Of a stretch of 64,000 nucleotides of DNA, positions 44,613-58,893 are shown one piece after another. Source of the DNA: Kondoa malvinella (Eukaryota > Basidiomycota > Agaricostilbomycetes > Agaricostilbales > Kondoaceae). The first letter of the stretch is position 1; each line of letters opens with the position of its first letter. The notes under the pieces were generated by a model. The model had not been told where the DNA came from. It ran no database searches and worked only from the letters and a program-made list of their open reading frames with translations. The stretch is taken from contig BCIM01000005.1 of the NCBI GenBank assembly GCA_039545315.1, positions 684,609 to 748,608 of the forward strand, read 5' to 3'. Made by a program: the position numbers and the translations under genes.

Positions 44613-45801
44613 ATGAACCGACACAAACATCATCGAAGTAGGCAGTATGGAGGCAGAGGCGATGATGAGTATGGCGGATGGAGAGGACGTGATGAAGATG
44701 GCGAGGAGTATGGATATGGAGGCAGAGGCGGCAACGAAAGATGGGAAGATGGGGGAGATGAGCCTGAAGCAGACCAAACAGTTGAATCAAGGCCAACGGA
44801 AGATTCAGATCCAGTAGTACCTGCAGCCATCGAGCAAACCGACAAGGCGCAGACTAAGCAAAGCCAAGCGACTGCCGCGGACAAACCAGCATCAGCACAA
44901 AACAGTCCGAGCACTTCATCAACTTTATCGCTCACCTCTAGCGCTTTGACCAGCCCTACTGCAACTCGAACAACATCACTAAGCAACTTCCATGATTTGG
45001 ACATCGATGATCAATCCAGCTCGACTACCTCACGCAAGATGGCCGCCAGCAATAACTCGACAAGCTCGAATGGACCAACGCAAGTAGCGACAGACAGACA
45101 GCAGGCGGGTTCTTCTACGACGAGTAATGGAGGTAGTCTTGGCACTTCTGCATATGGCGATGGTGAGTTGCTGTTTACTCCTAAGCTTGTTCGATTGCTG
45201 ATTTCTTTCAGGCGATTATTCAACTGAAGCCGACCCCTCAGCAACAAGCATGAGCAAAGACACTCTCAGCGATACACTGAGTCCAAGCAGCACTTCATCC
45301 TCGAGCAATAGCGCGGCTGGAACAGTCGAGGCTCTTCCGCAAGTGAACGAGGACAAGTCTGTGAATGGAGCTGTGGTGGCGGGATCCATTATAGGAGCTG
45401 GTGAATATTCTTGTATCTGCAAGAGTCGGGCTGACGAGTTGCAGTGCTGCTGTTGGTTGGGCTTGGTTTGCTGTTCTTCAGGAAATGGAAGAAAGACAAG
45501 GCAGCAGCTGCAGCAGACGATAGGTCGAGCGTGTGAGTAGTAAGTCTACATGGGATGTTGTTGCTGATGAACGAGCAGAGATGGAAAAGCCTGGCTGAAC
45601 AAGCATAAAGAACAATCTCAAGCAACGCGACACAGTCTAGCGCCTTCTGATATAGACAGTATCGCTTCTGAAGATTCTGCTGTATCTTTCGCGGACAAGA
45701 CTACGCAGCGGTTCAGTGTGATGCGAGACTCTTCTGGACTGAGGCAACAAATGTGGGAATCGGATGGGTCTACTTCTATCGCGCGGACAGGGGTGGTATA
45801 G
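44613..45801 (+). CDS. Single-pass membrane protein F
   Basis: Four exons splice in phase to about 320 residues. The outer part starts with a Gly/Arg/Tyr/Asp-rich region (YGGRGDDEYGGWRGRDEDGE), then long Ser/Thr-rich stretches. After a 44-nt intron the span VLLLVGLGLLFF begins, followed by RKWKKDKAAAAADD. The tail is Ser-rich and ends STSIARTGVV. A signal-like stretch (LEALLVSLSIAVAPGD) lies just upstream in frame but behind a TAG, so a 5' exon may be missing; without it no signal peptide is present. Third of the D/E/F trio; the same intron position just before the membrane span occurs in D and E. Confidence 0.58.
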
Positions 45802-45916
45802 AGTGTATATAGCAGCATAGCATATGCCTTGAGGAGGCTTTCCCATCGCCACGGGCCTGAGCGAATGGAACGTCAAAGGCCGCGTCATGCACTTCTTGGA
45901 CAGCGACGAATAAGAC

Positions 45917-47715
45917 ATGGCAGAATCGAAAGCAGACAAGAAAGCAGAGACGCAAAAGGAGGAGACAGCGAAAAAGGAAGAGAAGCCAGCGCCGAAAGCT
46001 AGAACGGTGCAACAAGGTGAGCATGGGATCAAAGTGGATTGAGCGTGTCAGGACTCAGCCGTTTCCCGACGATAGACGTCAAAGCCTGCTATGCTCTGAT
46101 ACAAGAGAGCGTTGGCGTATTAGAGCCTCGCTTTATTACTCGAGTCCTCAAATTGCTACCATCCATCAGGAAAAGGTTAGATGTCGTCAAACTCAAGGAG
46201 ATCTTGGACTCGCAGTACCCGCCAGGTACGTAGCATCTGCTGTGTCTGTGTGGTGTATGCTGAAGTTGGAGAGCAGAGTCGAATCAGAAACAGCTCTTGT
46301 TCTCACTTCTGCCTGATGCGCCAGCTACCGCTAGTGAGGTGGACGTCGACGACTCTGCAGCTCCGGCCGTAGATGGAGAAGCATCCAAAGAAGCTGCAAA
46401 GCCTCCAAAATCAATCACTCCCGAGGCAGACATCTATTCTACCCTCCTTGTGCTCGTCTTTTTGCTTGACCAGAAGATGATAGAACAGGTGAGGAAGGGC
46501 CCAAGCTGCTTCAGCGTGTGCTGATGCGCTTTGCCTTCCATTCACAGGGTCTCGCACTGTCTGATCATACCGTCAAGCGATTGCTCACGATGAACCGGAG
46601 ATCGTTGGACCAGCTAGCAGCCAAGATCTATTTCTACTACTCCCGCTTCCATGAACTAGCCTCAGGTGTTTCCGGTCTAGTCGAGATCCGGTCTTCCCTC
46701 TTATCAGCCCAACAAACCGCAGCTCTTCGTCACGACGATGATTCCCTCGCTACCCTTCTCAACCTCTTATTGCGCAGCTACTACGCCCAAAATCTTTACG
46801 AACAAGCAGACAAGCTGATTGCAAAGACTAAATTCCCTACCAATGCGCTCAATGCCCAACTCGCAAGATGGTACTACTACGTCGGTCGCCTTCGAGCCAT
46901 CCAACTTCGCTACACCGAGTCTCACAACTCGATGCAACAAGCTATCCGCCGTGCGCCCAATGCAAAGATCGCACCTGGTTTCTACCAAACCACTCACAAG
47001 CTCGCTATTGTGGTCGAACTGCTCATGGGTGAAATTCCCGAACGATCACTCTTCCGTCATCCAGTATTGAAGAATTCTCTCGCTCCTTACCTACCTATTG
47101 CTCGAGCTGTCCGAATCGGCGACCTTTCCGGGTTCACTGCGGCATTAGAACAAGGCGCAAAAGGTTTCAAAGCCGATGGGACTTATTCACTCATCGTCCG
47201 ACTAAGACACAACGTCATCAAAACTGCTCTTCGGACCATCTCGCTCGCTTATTCCAAGATTCCGCTCAGCCTCATTTCGACGAAATTAGGTCTTGATTCA
47301 GAGGAAGAAGCGGAATATGTAGTTGCCAAAGCGATTAGGGATGGTGTGGTTGAAGCTGGGTTGGACCATGAACAAGGTGTGATGATGAGTTCTGAAGTGA
47401 CGGATGTCTATGGAACGGCGGAACCCATGCGCGCGTTTGATGAGAGGATCAAGTTTTGTTTGAATTTGAGGAATGAAAGCGTTAAGGTGAGTCGACGCAT
47501 GTACTGCTCTTGGGCAGTAACCCATTTGTCTACATCACAGGCTATGCGGTACCCTAAACAAGCTGAAAAGAAAGATCTCTCGTCGGTGGAAGAAGCCAGA
47601 CAGAGAGAAAAGGAAGCTGCGACAGTAAGCTCAAAGCTTGGTCCTGAGGCTTGTCTGACATGCTGCAAAGGATATCCTTGAGGGTAACATGGACGACGAT
47701 GAGGACATGATGTAA
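45917..47715 (+). CDS. RPN3: 26S proteasome lid subunit Rpn3
   Basis: This is the Rpn3/PSMD3 subunit of the 26S proteasome lid. A charged N-terminus (MAESKADKKAETQKEETAKK) leads into helical repeats (VLEPRFITRVLKLLPSIRKR) and then a long exon with LYEQADKLIAKTKFP, ARWYYYVGRLRAIQLRYTES and GEIPERSLFRHPVL. The PCI domain follows: RHNVIKTALRTISLAYSKIP, LISTKLGLDSEEEAEYVVAK and IRDGVVEAGLDHEQG. The C-terminus (MRYPKQAEKKDLSSVEEARQ, then DILEGNMDDDEDMM) is characteristic of Rpn3. About five short introns cluster in the 5' third and near the 3' end. Confidence 0.94.
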
Positions 47716-48046
47716 GAAGCGCTGGAGGCTGACTGAATGCATGAAAGCTGTCATGAAGCCATTTTTGCTCATTGAGCGTTCGGAACCGAATGAATGGTAC
47801 AATCAGATACACCGAAAGCATAGAATGTAACCATGAAGCAGACTCTAGCCGTATACTCATCCGAGATTTCCGCACCTTCGCGTCTTCAAGCAACTTGCCT
47901 GCGCGATTTCCGTCTCTTCTCTCACCAGACTACATTCGTTCTTGCTTGTTGGCTTCCTTGAAAAAGCTAACCCGGTGAGATCTTGAACGTCGTCAACCCC
48001 ACCTATCCATTCCTTTTTAAACACCTACACACGAAAACAATAAAAC
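47716..48046. other. Intergenic, RPN3 3' end and tubulin promoter
   Basis: About 330 bases between RPN3 and the alpha-tubulin start. The stretch just before the tubulin ATG is A-rich, with short CA runs. No gene is seen. Confidence 0.5.
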
Positions 48047-50591
48047 ATGTAAGTGGCCTCTCTTGCATGTCTATGCTCTCCCCTGCTCCGAGGGACGTGT
48101 CTCCCAACGCAGAGGCCTGAAATACACTGCGGCTAGTGGAAGCGGAGCTATTACACGCGTTGGCGAGGCTCTCAAGTCGATTCATGCCTGCGGTCGAGCC
48201 TTCTCTCAAACTTCTCTCTAGCTCAAATGCGCTAGAAGCCTCAAATACTGACTAAATGCTGTATTCAACAGGCGTGAAGTCATTTCCATCCGTAAGCTCG
48301 TCGATAATCTGCACAAGGTCATAGCATGAACTTTTTGGCTGGACAGACGTCGGTCAGGCTGGTTGCCAGATTGGTAACGCTTGCTGGGAGCTGTACACCC
48401 TCGAGCACGGTTTGAGCGTCAGTTTGATGCTGGATGTCATGAAGCTTTGCTCATTAATTGCTGACGCCTGACAGCCTGATGGTCGCGTCCAAGCTACCTC
48501 CCCGTCCCAAGTCAGTCCTGCTGTGGACTGATCAGACAGATGATCTGACAGTAGGGAACAGAACGACGACGGTTTCACTACCTTTTTCAGCGAGACTGGA
48601 TCCGGCAAGCATGTGTAAGCGATAGTCTCGCCATCAGGTCGAATTCCTGTTGAGCAGCCTTGGACTTTACAGCCCTCGTTCCATCTACGTCGACTTGGAA
48701 CCAAATGTGATCGACTCCGTCAAGACTGGTACTTTCAGAAGCTTGTTCCACCCCGAGAGTAGGTCCAGCAGACATCAGCGCTAGCATAATCTAAAACTGT
48801 ATCAATAGCCATGATCAGCGGAAAGGAAGATGCTGCCAACAACTGTAAGCTCGGATACAGCGATTCTTTACTCTGCTGATTTCATGAATAGACGCTCGTG
48901 GTCACTACACGGTCGGCAAAGAGCTGATCGATACGGTCTTGGACCGTCTTCGCAAGCTCGCTGATGCCTGCAGTGGTCTTCAAGTGAGTTCGCATCATAA
49001 CACCTAGAGTCCTACTCATGTCATGTCGCGGTCAGGGCTTCTTCGTCTTCCACTCCTTCGGTGGTGGTACCGGATCCGGTTTCGGTGCTCTCTTGCTCGA
49101 ACGCCTGTCTACCGACTACGGCAAAAAGAGCAAGCTTGAATTCGCCGTTTACCCAGCCCCTCGCATGTCCAACAGTGTGGTCGAAGTAAGTTTGCAGCGC
49201 ATCCAGTAGTCAATCAGTACTAAATGGTCCCCTACTACCTTAGCCATACAACACTGTGTTGACCACCCACACTACACTTGAGCACGTCGGTACGTATATA
49301 CACCAGCTTGATTGGACATCTCTGATCGCTCTCGTAGACTGCTCCTTTATGGTTGACAACGAAGCCATCTACGACATCTGCCGCAAGAACTTGAACGTCC
49401 CAAGCCCAGGCTACACCAACTTGAACAGATTGATTGCTCAAGTCGTTTCTTCCATCACCGCTTCATTGCGTTTCGATGGTAGCTTGAACGTAGGCTAGAC
49501 TGGCTGGTTATCGGTCTCAACACTGATGCCGGGCTTTGCTTTGGCTACAGGTCGATTTGAACGAGTTCCAGACCAACTTGGTTGTGAGTTTACTTGACCA
49601 TTTCCTGAACAAGCTTTGATTCTGTTCTTCAGCCTTTCCCGAGAATTCACTTCCCTCGTGCGGTCTTTTACATGTTAGGCTGGTGAACAGCACTAAAGCT
49701 CTCATACAGTTGCTACTTACTCTCCAATCCTAAGCGCCGAGCGAGCGCTGCACGAGCAGAACTCCGTTGCCGAAATGACCTTCGCTTGTTGTAGGTTGCC
49801 TTGCAGCCTTAGTGCATTGTGCTTGTGCTGAGCTTCAATACGACACCTACAGTCCAACCTGGATTGACTATGGTCAAGTGCGATCCTCGTCAAGGCAAAT
49901 ACATGGCTTGTGCTCTGCTCTACCGTGGTGATGTCGTGCCAAAGGACGTCAACGCTGTAAGTGTGCTCGGCCTTGCGCTAGCTACCCTGCTGATCTGTAA
50001 TATTTAGGCTGTCGCAAGCATCAAGACCAAGCGAACTATTTCCTTTGTTGACTGTGAGTTGGGAGTCTAGTCTGATACGCTCTTCTGATCATGATCGCGA
50101 ATCACAGGGTGTCCGTAAGCTTATCGACTGTAGCCATCCGCCCTTGCTAAATCGTAGTGTGACAGAACCGGTTTCAAGCTCGGTATCTGCAACGAGCCAC
50201 CTACTCAAGTCCCAGGTGGTGATCTCGCCAAGGTCTCGCGATCCGTCTGCACGCTCAGCAACACTACCGCCATTGCTTCTGCCTGGTCGCGCCTTGACCA
50301 CAAGTTCGACTTGCTCTACAGCAAGCGTGCCTTCGTCCATTGGTTTGTTGGTGAAGGTATGGAAGAGGGAGAATTTTCCGAAGCTCGGGAGGATTTGGCT
50401 GCTCTCGAGAAGGATTACGAAGAAGGTACATTTTCATGACTAGTATAAAGCCCGACCCATCTGATCATGACTTGTTACTCAGTCGCCATGGAGTAAGTCT
50501 ACATCTCTTTACAACATTTCGATTTGCTCCCATTCATCCTTCCTCTTTGCTTAGTGGTGAAGACGAGCAGGTTGAAGAGGATGCTTACTAG
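48047..50591 (+). CDS. Alpha-tubulin
   Basis: This is alpha-tubulin, one half of the microtubule heterodimer. About a dozen introns split it. The start codon itself is split: AT at 48047-48048, then a 223-nt intron, then G from the next exon, giving [20 protein letters not shown]. Other landmarks are [26 protein letters not shown], the GTP signature [37 protein letters not shown], and [20 protein letters not shown], which is specific to alpha-tubulin. The acidic tail ends DEQVEEDAY with a terminal Tyr, as needed for detyrosination-type recognition. A 51-nt intron ending gggaacag keeps the frame between SPSQ and NDDG. Confidence 0.94.
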
Positions 50592-50902
50592 AGGGCGAGC
50601 TTCTGTACTGATCTTTTGGCTTTCGGGTTTCTGAGAAATGAAGGGCACGCATGCTAATACTTCTATGCTGCACATCAAACTGACGCGCGGTCTGCTTCCC
50701 TTGCTGTTTTATCATACTGCGTAGCCCGAGCTTGGAACGGCATGGATGTTGAGATTCTGTACGCACATCTTCCGGCGCACGTGAGCAGACATTCGGCGGC
50801 TGGGCCGGGTCAGCTTGACAGAGAGAGAGAGAGCTCACGAAGACCTCGGAGGGAGACTACGAGCAAAACGAAAGCAACAAAGACATACGCAAACAGCCAA
50901 AG

Positions 50903-53208
<2,306 letters not shown>

Positions 53209-53317
53209 TTGCTCCTCTTTTCGCCTTCAGGTAAATGATCAATTAAAGCTGTCGACTTTTCTCACCAAAGGATACGTATAGACCTTTTAGCAGATCCTAC
53301 CTACCTTTCTCCTCGCC

Positions 53318-53912
53318 TTGGCAGACCGGCACAATGCTTCTTTCCGTCTACAGCTTTCAGATTCGCCCAGCGCTCTCATCTTTGTTTCGGTACCTTTTGT
53401 GTTCTGGATACGGGTCAAGATCGACACGCATCAGTGTTATCAGTATATACCCGAAGCGCTGGGCTATCAATCCATCATCTTTCGACGTCAACATAGCAAG
53501 CGTTTATTTACATATGCGCCTTCTGCCAGCCTATTCTTATCTTCGACTCTGCTACAAGGTCTTAACCTCACCCTCGCCTCCATCAATCCAAACTGATCCA
53601 TCTCGCTGACCGTCGCTTACTTCCTCTTCTAGACCACCTCTTCGACCTGATCTTCCACACCCAACTGACCTGCCTTTGGCAGAAGAAGCGATAGCTGGCC
53701 AGCATGAACAATCTGATCGCTCCCCGACATACCTTCAGCATAGCATGCATCCATTCGATTTTTCCAGCACTCCCGATCTCAAGAGAACGAAAGTGTTGGG
53801 CTATTTTTTGCGAAAAGATGCATTGCATATTCTTGAGCGATCATATAACATGGGCTTGACACGGCATCTCCTGCAACCGCTAGTGTCAAGCAATTATCAC
53901 AGAATATCTTGA
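53318..53912 (+). CDS. Unrecognised plus-strand frames
   Basis: Two overlapping frames start at 53318 and 53334, and a third open segment runs from about 53640 to 53912 (PFDFSSTPDLKRTKVLGYFL, then KDALHILERSYNMGLTRHLL). A possible intron ending cttcttctag near 53630 could join the first to the last. No domain is recognised and codon patterns do not clearly favour one frame. It may be a small gene or the long 3' region of DHH1. Confidence 0.25.
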
Positions 53913-53945
53913 GTCCCTGGCTCTCACTTCACCCAACAATTCTCG

Positions 53946-55387
53946 CTACAAGAGTGAGAAAGGGTGCGTCTTGATCCGCGGATCATAGTCAATAGCATAG
54001 CTATTTGCTAGCATGATCTCGCCAGTCGATATCAAGGAAGGGTCGGTCTTCCGATCGGTAATTTCGTATTGGGTATAGACTTTACCGATCTTCAGACAGC
54101 GACTGCGTCGGTTGACGAACGGTCGGCGGATGCACTTCCAGATATTTAGGAACTTGCGACTTGGTGCAATTTCGGGCTGTTCGAGCGCAGGTTGCACACT
54201 TGCGATCGAGGTCAAGCCTGTAGAAGGTAGCTGTGAGCTCAGGTCGGAATCTTCAGCTGGACGACATGTCAGACAAGTTGCCGAACGAAAGACCAAATGA
54301 GATGACCTACTAGATCCTGCCTCCAAAGTGTGCTCCTGATGAAGAACGACCGGATCAGGGAGTTGTGATGTTTCGGTTGAAACTGTGAAAACCAAAGCGT
54401 TAGCGTTATCACATCGGACGCAGAATAGGCGACGGACATACTGAGTATGTAGGAAGCCATAGGCATCCGCAGAAAAGTGCTCCTTGCCAGGATGATGGTA
54501 TACGGTTTGGTGAGTTGCTCTGACAGAACCTCTAGCATCAGGACTGAGCCCAGGAAAGTCTATGATGGTCATAGTGATGGACGATGAAGCTTGTCGTACG
54601 ATCACAGCCCGTCCGGTGCCGATGAAGATACGCGATGTGTTGACATGTGTCGGGCGGTATTGAAGAATGATGAGTCTTCCGCGTCTTGACTCGAGGCGAT
54701 CAAAGTTGTCGGAGTAGCGAGAGCCGTTTCAGAGCTGGCGGTAGGTGCTGTAGGATTGGTGGAAAGCGAGGATGATGAGGTCGGCATGGTCGCTGGCAGA
54801 TCTGGTGAAGGAGCAGACGTAGAAACAGGTGTTGTAGAAAAGGTAGCCGCGATAGGTTGAGTCGAATGCGAAGAGCTTTGCGGTGGTATGGTAGCTGATG
54901 AAAGGCAAGCGAACGCCAACGCTGGTGCTTGTAGGCGGACCGTAAAGCCAGATACTTGCGACAGCCATGCTGCCATACTCTTGCTTCCCACGGCCGGTTC
55001 TACAGCAACCAACACTAGAATTTCTGATCCTAAAGGAATCTTCTCCGCGCGGTAGTCCTGCGCGTCAGCGGTAAGACGTATCACACCCGCTTTCATCTTG
55101 ATCCTCCTTAGGTAGATCTCCTTGCCCACAATCGAGGGGAAACAAGTGAGGACTTGGAACGTTTCTGCGACTTTTTGAATCATAGCTAGATTGGCCCGCA
55201 AGTAGCTGATTGCACGGGAATGTAGAACAATATCGTTCTCTGTCCATCCTGTGACTGTATCGCTGTTGATTGTGCTTGCATTCTTCTGGGAGTCGGACGA
55301 AGATGGGCAAAGCGTTGCATGGGGAGGAGTATCAGGTGCAGTCTTGAGGTACAGCGGCTCGTACGCAACAGCAGAGGAATTGGGCAT
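53946..55387 (-). CDS. Unrecognised Ser/Thr-rich protein, frame change inside
   Basis: On the minus strand a frame opens at 55387 (MPNSSAVAYEPLYLKTAPDT) and includes a structured-looking part (VLTCFPSIVGKEIYLRRIKM, then KIPLGSEILVLVAVEPAVGS) and a long Ser/Thr/Pro/Ala-rich stretch, ending at 54602. A second frame continues past this point down to 53946 with HVNTSRIFIGTGRAVIVRQA and a basic segment (CIRRPFVNRRSRCLKIGKVY). The second frame is already open, with sensible residues, before the first one stops. One gene with an intron or frameshift near 54.6-54.7 kb is most likely. No family was recognised. Confidence 0.45.
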
Positions 55388-55598
55388 GCTCGAGACTTGA
55401 CACAGTCCGTGAAGAGATCTGCCCTGCGATACAATTGTTCGACGAATGCATCTTAGATTTGTTGTTATTCTTTGTTTGTGAACAGTCTAGACAATACGGA
55501 ACGAGGCTGACGGGCTGCACAAGCAGGCAGGTATACTAGTACACTGGGTATATGTCTAGTATGATATCGCTTTGGTGGTAGGTATCCAACGACGACCC

Positions 55599-58521
55599 AT
55601 GCCTGAGCGTTCCTTGCCGACTGTTGAAGAGATCAGCGCTGCTGCTCAAATTCTACATGATCAGAATCCTATCAAATGTCCTGAACCGGCTAAATTTGCA
55701 GGCTACCAGCGGGCAGCGAACATAAGAAGAGATATTGCTGCAGCCGAAAACCTCGTAAGGCTCTTGCCAGGTCCATTCTCCTTACAACGATGCCTTGATT
55801 ACTGGAACACTTCTCATTGTGACCAAGTACGGGATCTACTGAAACCTTTTGAAGCTGGTCTGGGTGAGCAGGCGCTGTCGAATTCATGTCTGGCTTGGTG
55901 TTGACTTGCGATACTGCAAGTGACGGCCTACTTTCAGAAGAAACTAGGCGTGCAGCATTATGCGCGAAAAGGATACGATCTGGCGTTGGCAAAATATCGA
56001 GAAGCCATTAAAAGCGTGCTTGATTCAACAGATTGTCATCTTGTCGGCTGGGAAAAGGCTTGGACGAACTACGCCTACCTCGAAGTCACACAACTCATTG
56101 AACTTCTTGCGCTTCACAACAACATTGGCTTGTTGTTGACTCGAAGAAACCATCCTGGCGATGTTTCTAATGCTCTCGATCATTACAACGAAATCGAGGC
56201 GGCGTTTGAGGCGCAGGGCTATACGAAAGCGAATGAGCGTTTTCATGGCTGGGCCGAACATAATCCTTGCGCCGTGGAAATACCCGTCCTAAGGGGAAAA
56301 GCTCGCTTGCGCAAGGCAAGAATCTACGAGCTGTTGAATAGTACATTTTGTTCGTGCAATAAGACTTGTTTCCTGACTTGCCTGTGACACAGACACATCG
56401 AGAGTCTCTCAAGAATTGAGATCGGCCTTGAATCATATGAATGCTAGCGAAGATTTGCTCGAGTTTCCAGAGATCAAAAAGCTCTTTGAAGAATTTTCTG
56501 CTCAATCTCAACCAATTTGGCAAGTCAAGCACCCTGATATCTCTCGCTCCCACAAGGCTATAGAAGACTTTAAGCCAGAGTTCCACATTCGCGGGTGAGT
56601 CTATAGCCTATAGCCTGCTCTCTGAGTCTCGGTTCGGCTCATGTCCATTGCGACTGCCTTAGCAATTGGCAAAGGCAGAGACCTTCGAATCCTCCCCAAA
56701 GTCGTTTCGGCCAAGGTGCTTTCGTGTGCAAGTCGCGACTATACGTTCAAGGTGGAAAGGTAGTCGGGGAAAACGGCACAGACACACCATCGAAAGTGCG
56801 TGAATGTCGGCACTCAGAGACATTGCTCATAGCTAGCTTCTAAGATTTCTACTGTCTGGATCTCAAAGACATGGCGACATGGCGTAAACTACCTAGTGCA
56901 CCTTATCAGCGTCTCTCAGCCGGGACCGCCATCATAACCAGTCATTTGAATGGCGTCTTCAACATGTTCGTGTACAAGACTCACGCATACCTTTTCGTCG
57001 GCTGCCAGGACATGTTGAGATTCGACCTGGAAGCAGAAAAGTGGTCGCTTGTGCGTACAACGTGTAAGACCAAATGGCCTTATTGCTCTTTTATTCGGCG
57101 AGCATCTACGGCGATTTACAAGAATACGGTCTATCTTTTCGGCGGCTGCACATCGGACCAACAGCTGGGCAACAATCTGCTCATGAAGCTTGACCTTGAT
57201 ACGATGACTTGGGTTCACCTTACAGGTACGGCGCTTCCTCACGCTCGATACGGTGTAGAACCGTCTTTACAAACAGGTCAGTCCTTCGCGAGTCAGTGCC
57301 ATGGTATCTGAATGTATTAGCTATCAGACGCACAGTGCTGGGTAGACCCAAATAAAGAGCGCTTTTACATATACTCTGGCTGCGTGGGTAATGTCACCTT
57401 TTTCTGCAGATGATCACTGATAAGCTGTTCTTCGCAGGCTATCCGCATGTTTGATAGCATGTTTCCGGTAAGCGAGATAGCCAACGCTCCGCGCTTGCTC
57501 ACTTCGGGTAGGCCAAAGAAGACTCGTACTTTCAAGACTTGTGGTATTGGGATATTAATGCGGAGAAGTGGCAGCAGGAGACTCTGAGGGGTAATTTCGG
57601 GAGTGCTCGAACAGAGTTTACAAGCTGGTGAGTGTGGTCAATACTACAGCGCCAGGGGTCTGACGCATTTAAAGCTGGAATCCGAAGACCAACATGCTAA
57701 TCACCGGTTTTGGTTACAATGGATCGCTAAGGCAAGTCCGTTCTTCTGATTGATGAATAGGACTGACGATCTTTGCAGCTCCGCTCTATCTGTGGAACAA
57801 CAGAAGAACTACTTGTACAGCTACTATTCAGACTTTTTCGCCTACGATTCGAATACAGGGCGATGGAAACAGATCGTGTCTCTAGGCTTTCCAGTTCATC
57901 GCGGTGAGTCTTGAGCCTGGGCATATTCGCAGGGCACGGCTGAAATGGTCGACAGCGGAAGCATCCCTCGTCTGTGATCCTGACACTGGCGCGATCTATG
58001 CCTTTGGGGGCTATGTGAACGCAGATTATAGTAAAGACCGTCCAATCATGACTCTACCAAATCTAATGTTTTGTAGTTGCCAAGGAGGGTAAGTAAAGGC
58101 TACGTCAAAATGTATAACGACTTGTGGCAGCTGCGCCTCGATATCCCAGGAGGCGACTTGTAAGCCAGGACATGCGTACGCCCATGCGCTGCTGAAAATA
58201 CGTCATGACAGTGAGCACGTCGACTTGGATCAAGAGGCACGTCTAGCGAAGTATGGTCATGCCTTTAGATGCTTCAACTGCTCAGCTATCGGGTGCGCTT
58301 GGAATGTGCTGTTTGCTTAGAGCTTTATATGCTTACTTCCTACCTTTTTCCAGGGAGAAGGTCAGTCAAACATCATGCAAAGTAGAAGCTTGCTAAACAG
58401 ACAACAGTTTTCTAAATGCTCCGGCTCGTGCAACGGCAAGATTTTTGTATGCGGTCAAAGCTGTTTCAAGGAAAGCTGGAAGCTACATCGCACGATGCAC
58501 GGCTGCAGGAGGAAGAAGTAA
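55599..58521 (+). CDS. TPR / kelch / MYND zinc-finger protein
   Basis: A many-exon gene encodes a protein in three parts. The N-terminal third is helical and TPR-like (YARKGYDLALAKYREAIKSV, then NNIGLLLTRRNHPGDVSNAL). The middle has kelch beta-propeller repeats (AIYKNTVYLFGGCTSDQQLG, then EASLVCDPDTGAIYAFGGYV). The C-terminus is a MYND-type zinc finger split by an intron: FRCFNCSAIG, then KCSGSCNGKIFVCGQSCFKE and SWKLHRTMHGC, giving the C-x2-C, C-x3-C and final H/C ligands. Such TPR-kelch-MYND proteins are, to my knowledge, mainly basidiomycete. MYND fingers bind proline-rich peptides, so a scaffold role is likely. Some exon joins in the kelch part are uncertain. Confidence 0.7.
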
Positions 58522-58893
58522 CAGCTGGACCTTTGTATGCGAGCTTGACGAGTGCGTCTGCCGATGTTGACGTGAAGCAGATCAAGGTAGATCGGAACAA
58601 AGGATGCCTGGATTGTGGCCCTGCAGTCAGTCCCAACCAATAGCCAGGTACGATGTGTCGCGGTCCCTTGGCCGCGGCATCTCGTAACCCAACCTCATCT
58701 AGGTCCGTTCTGGCTTTTTCTTTTTTGGTGAGAGACAGATGGGGGCCCGAAGTGACACGCAAAAAAAGTGCAATGCAATGAAGCCCTCAGAGGCATGACG
58801 AGACATCCAAGGAAACTCCCTTACTCCAAGAAACCGTCCTTGCTTCGATTAAATCTATGTAAACAGAACCTTTTACGCTATTCCCTTCTTAAT
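58522..58893. other. Intergenic, convergent 3' ends
   Basis: About 370 bases between the stop codons of the kelch-MYND gene and HSP90. It contains short T and A tracts near 58720-58770. An open minus-strand frame here has no recognisable domain. No gene is seen. Confidence 0.5.
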
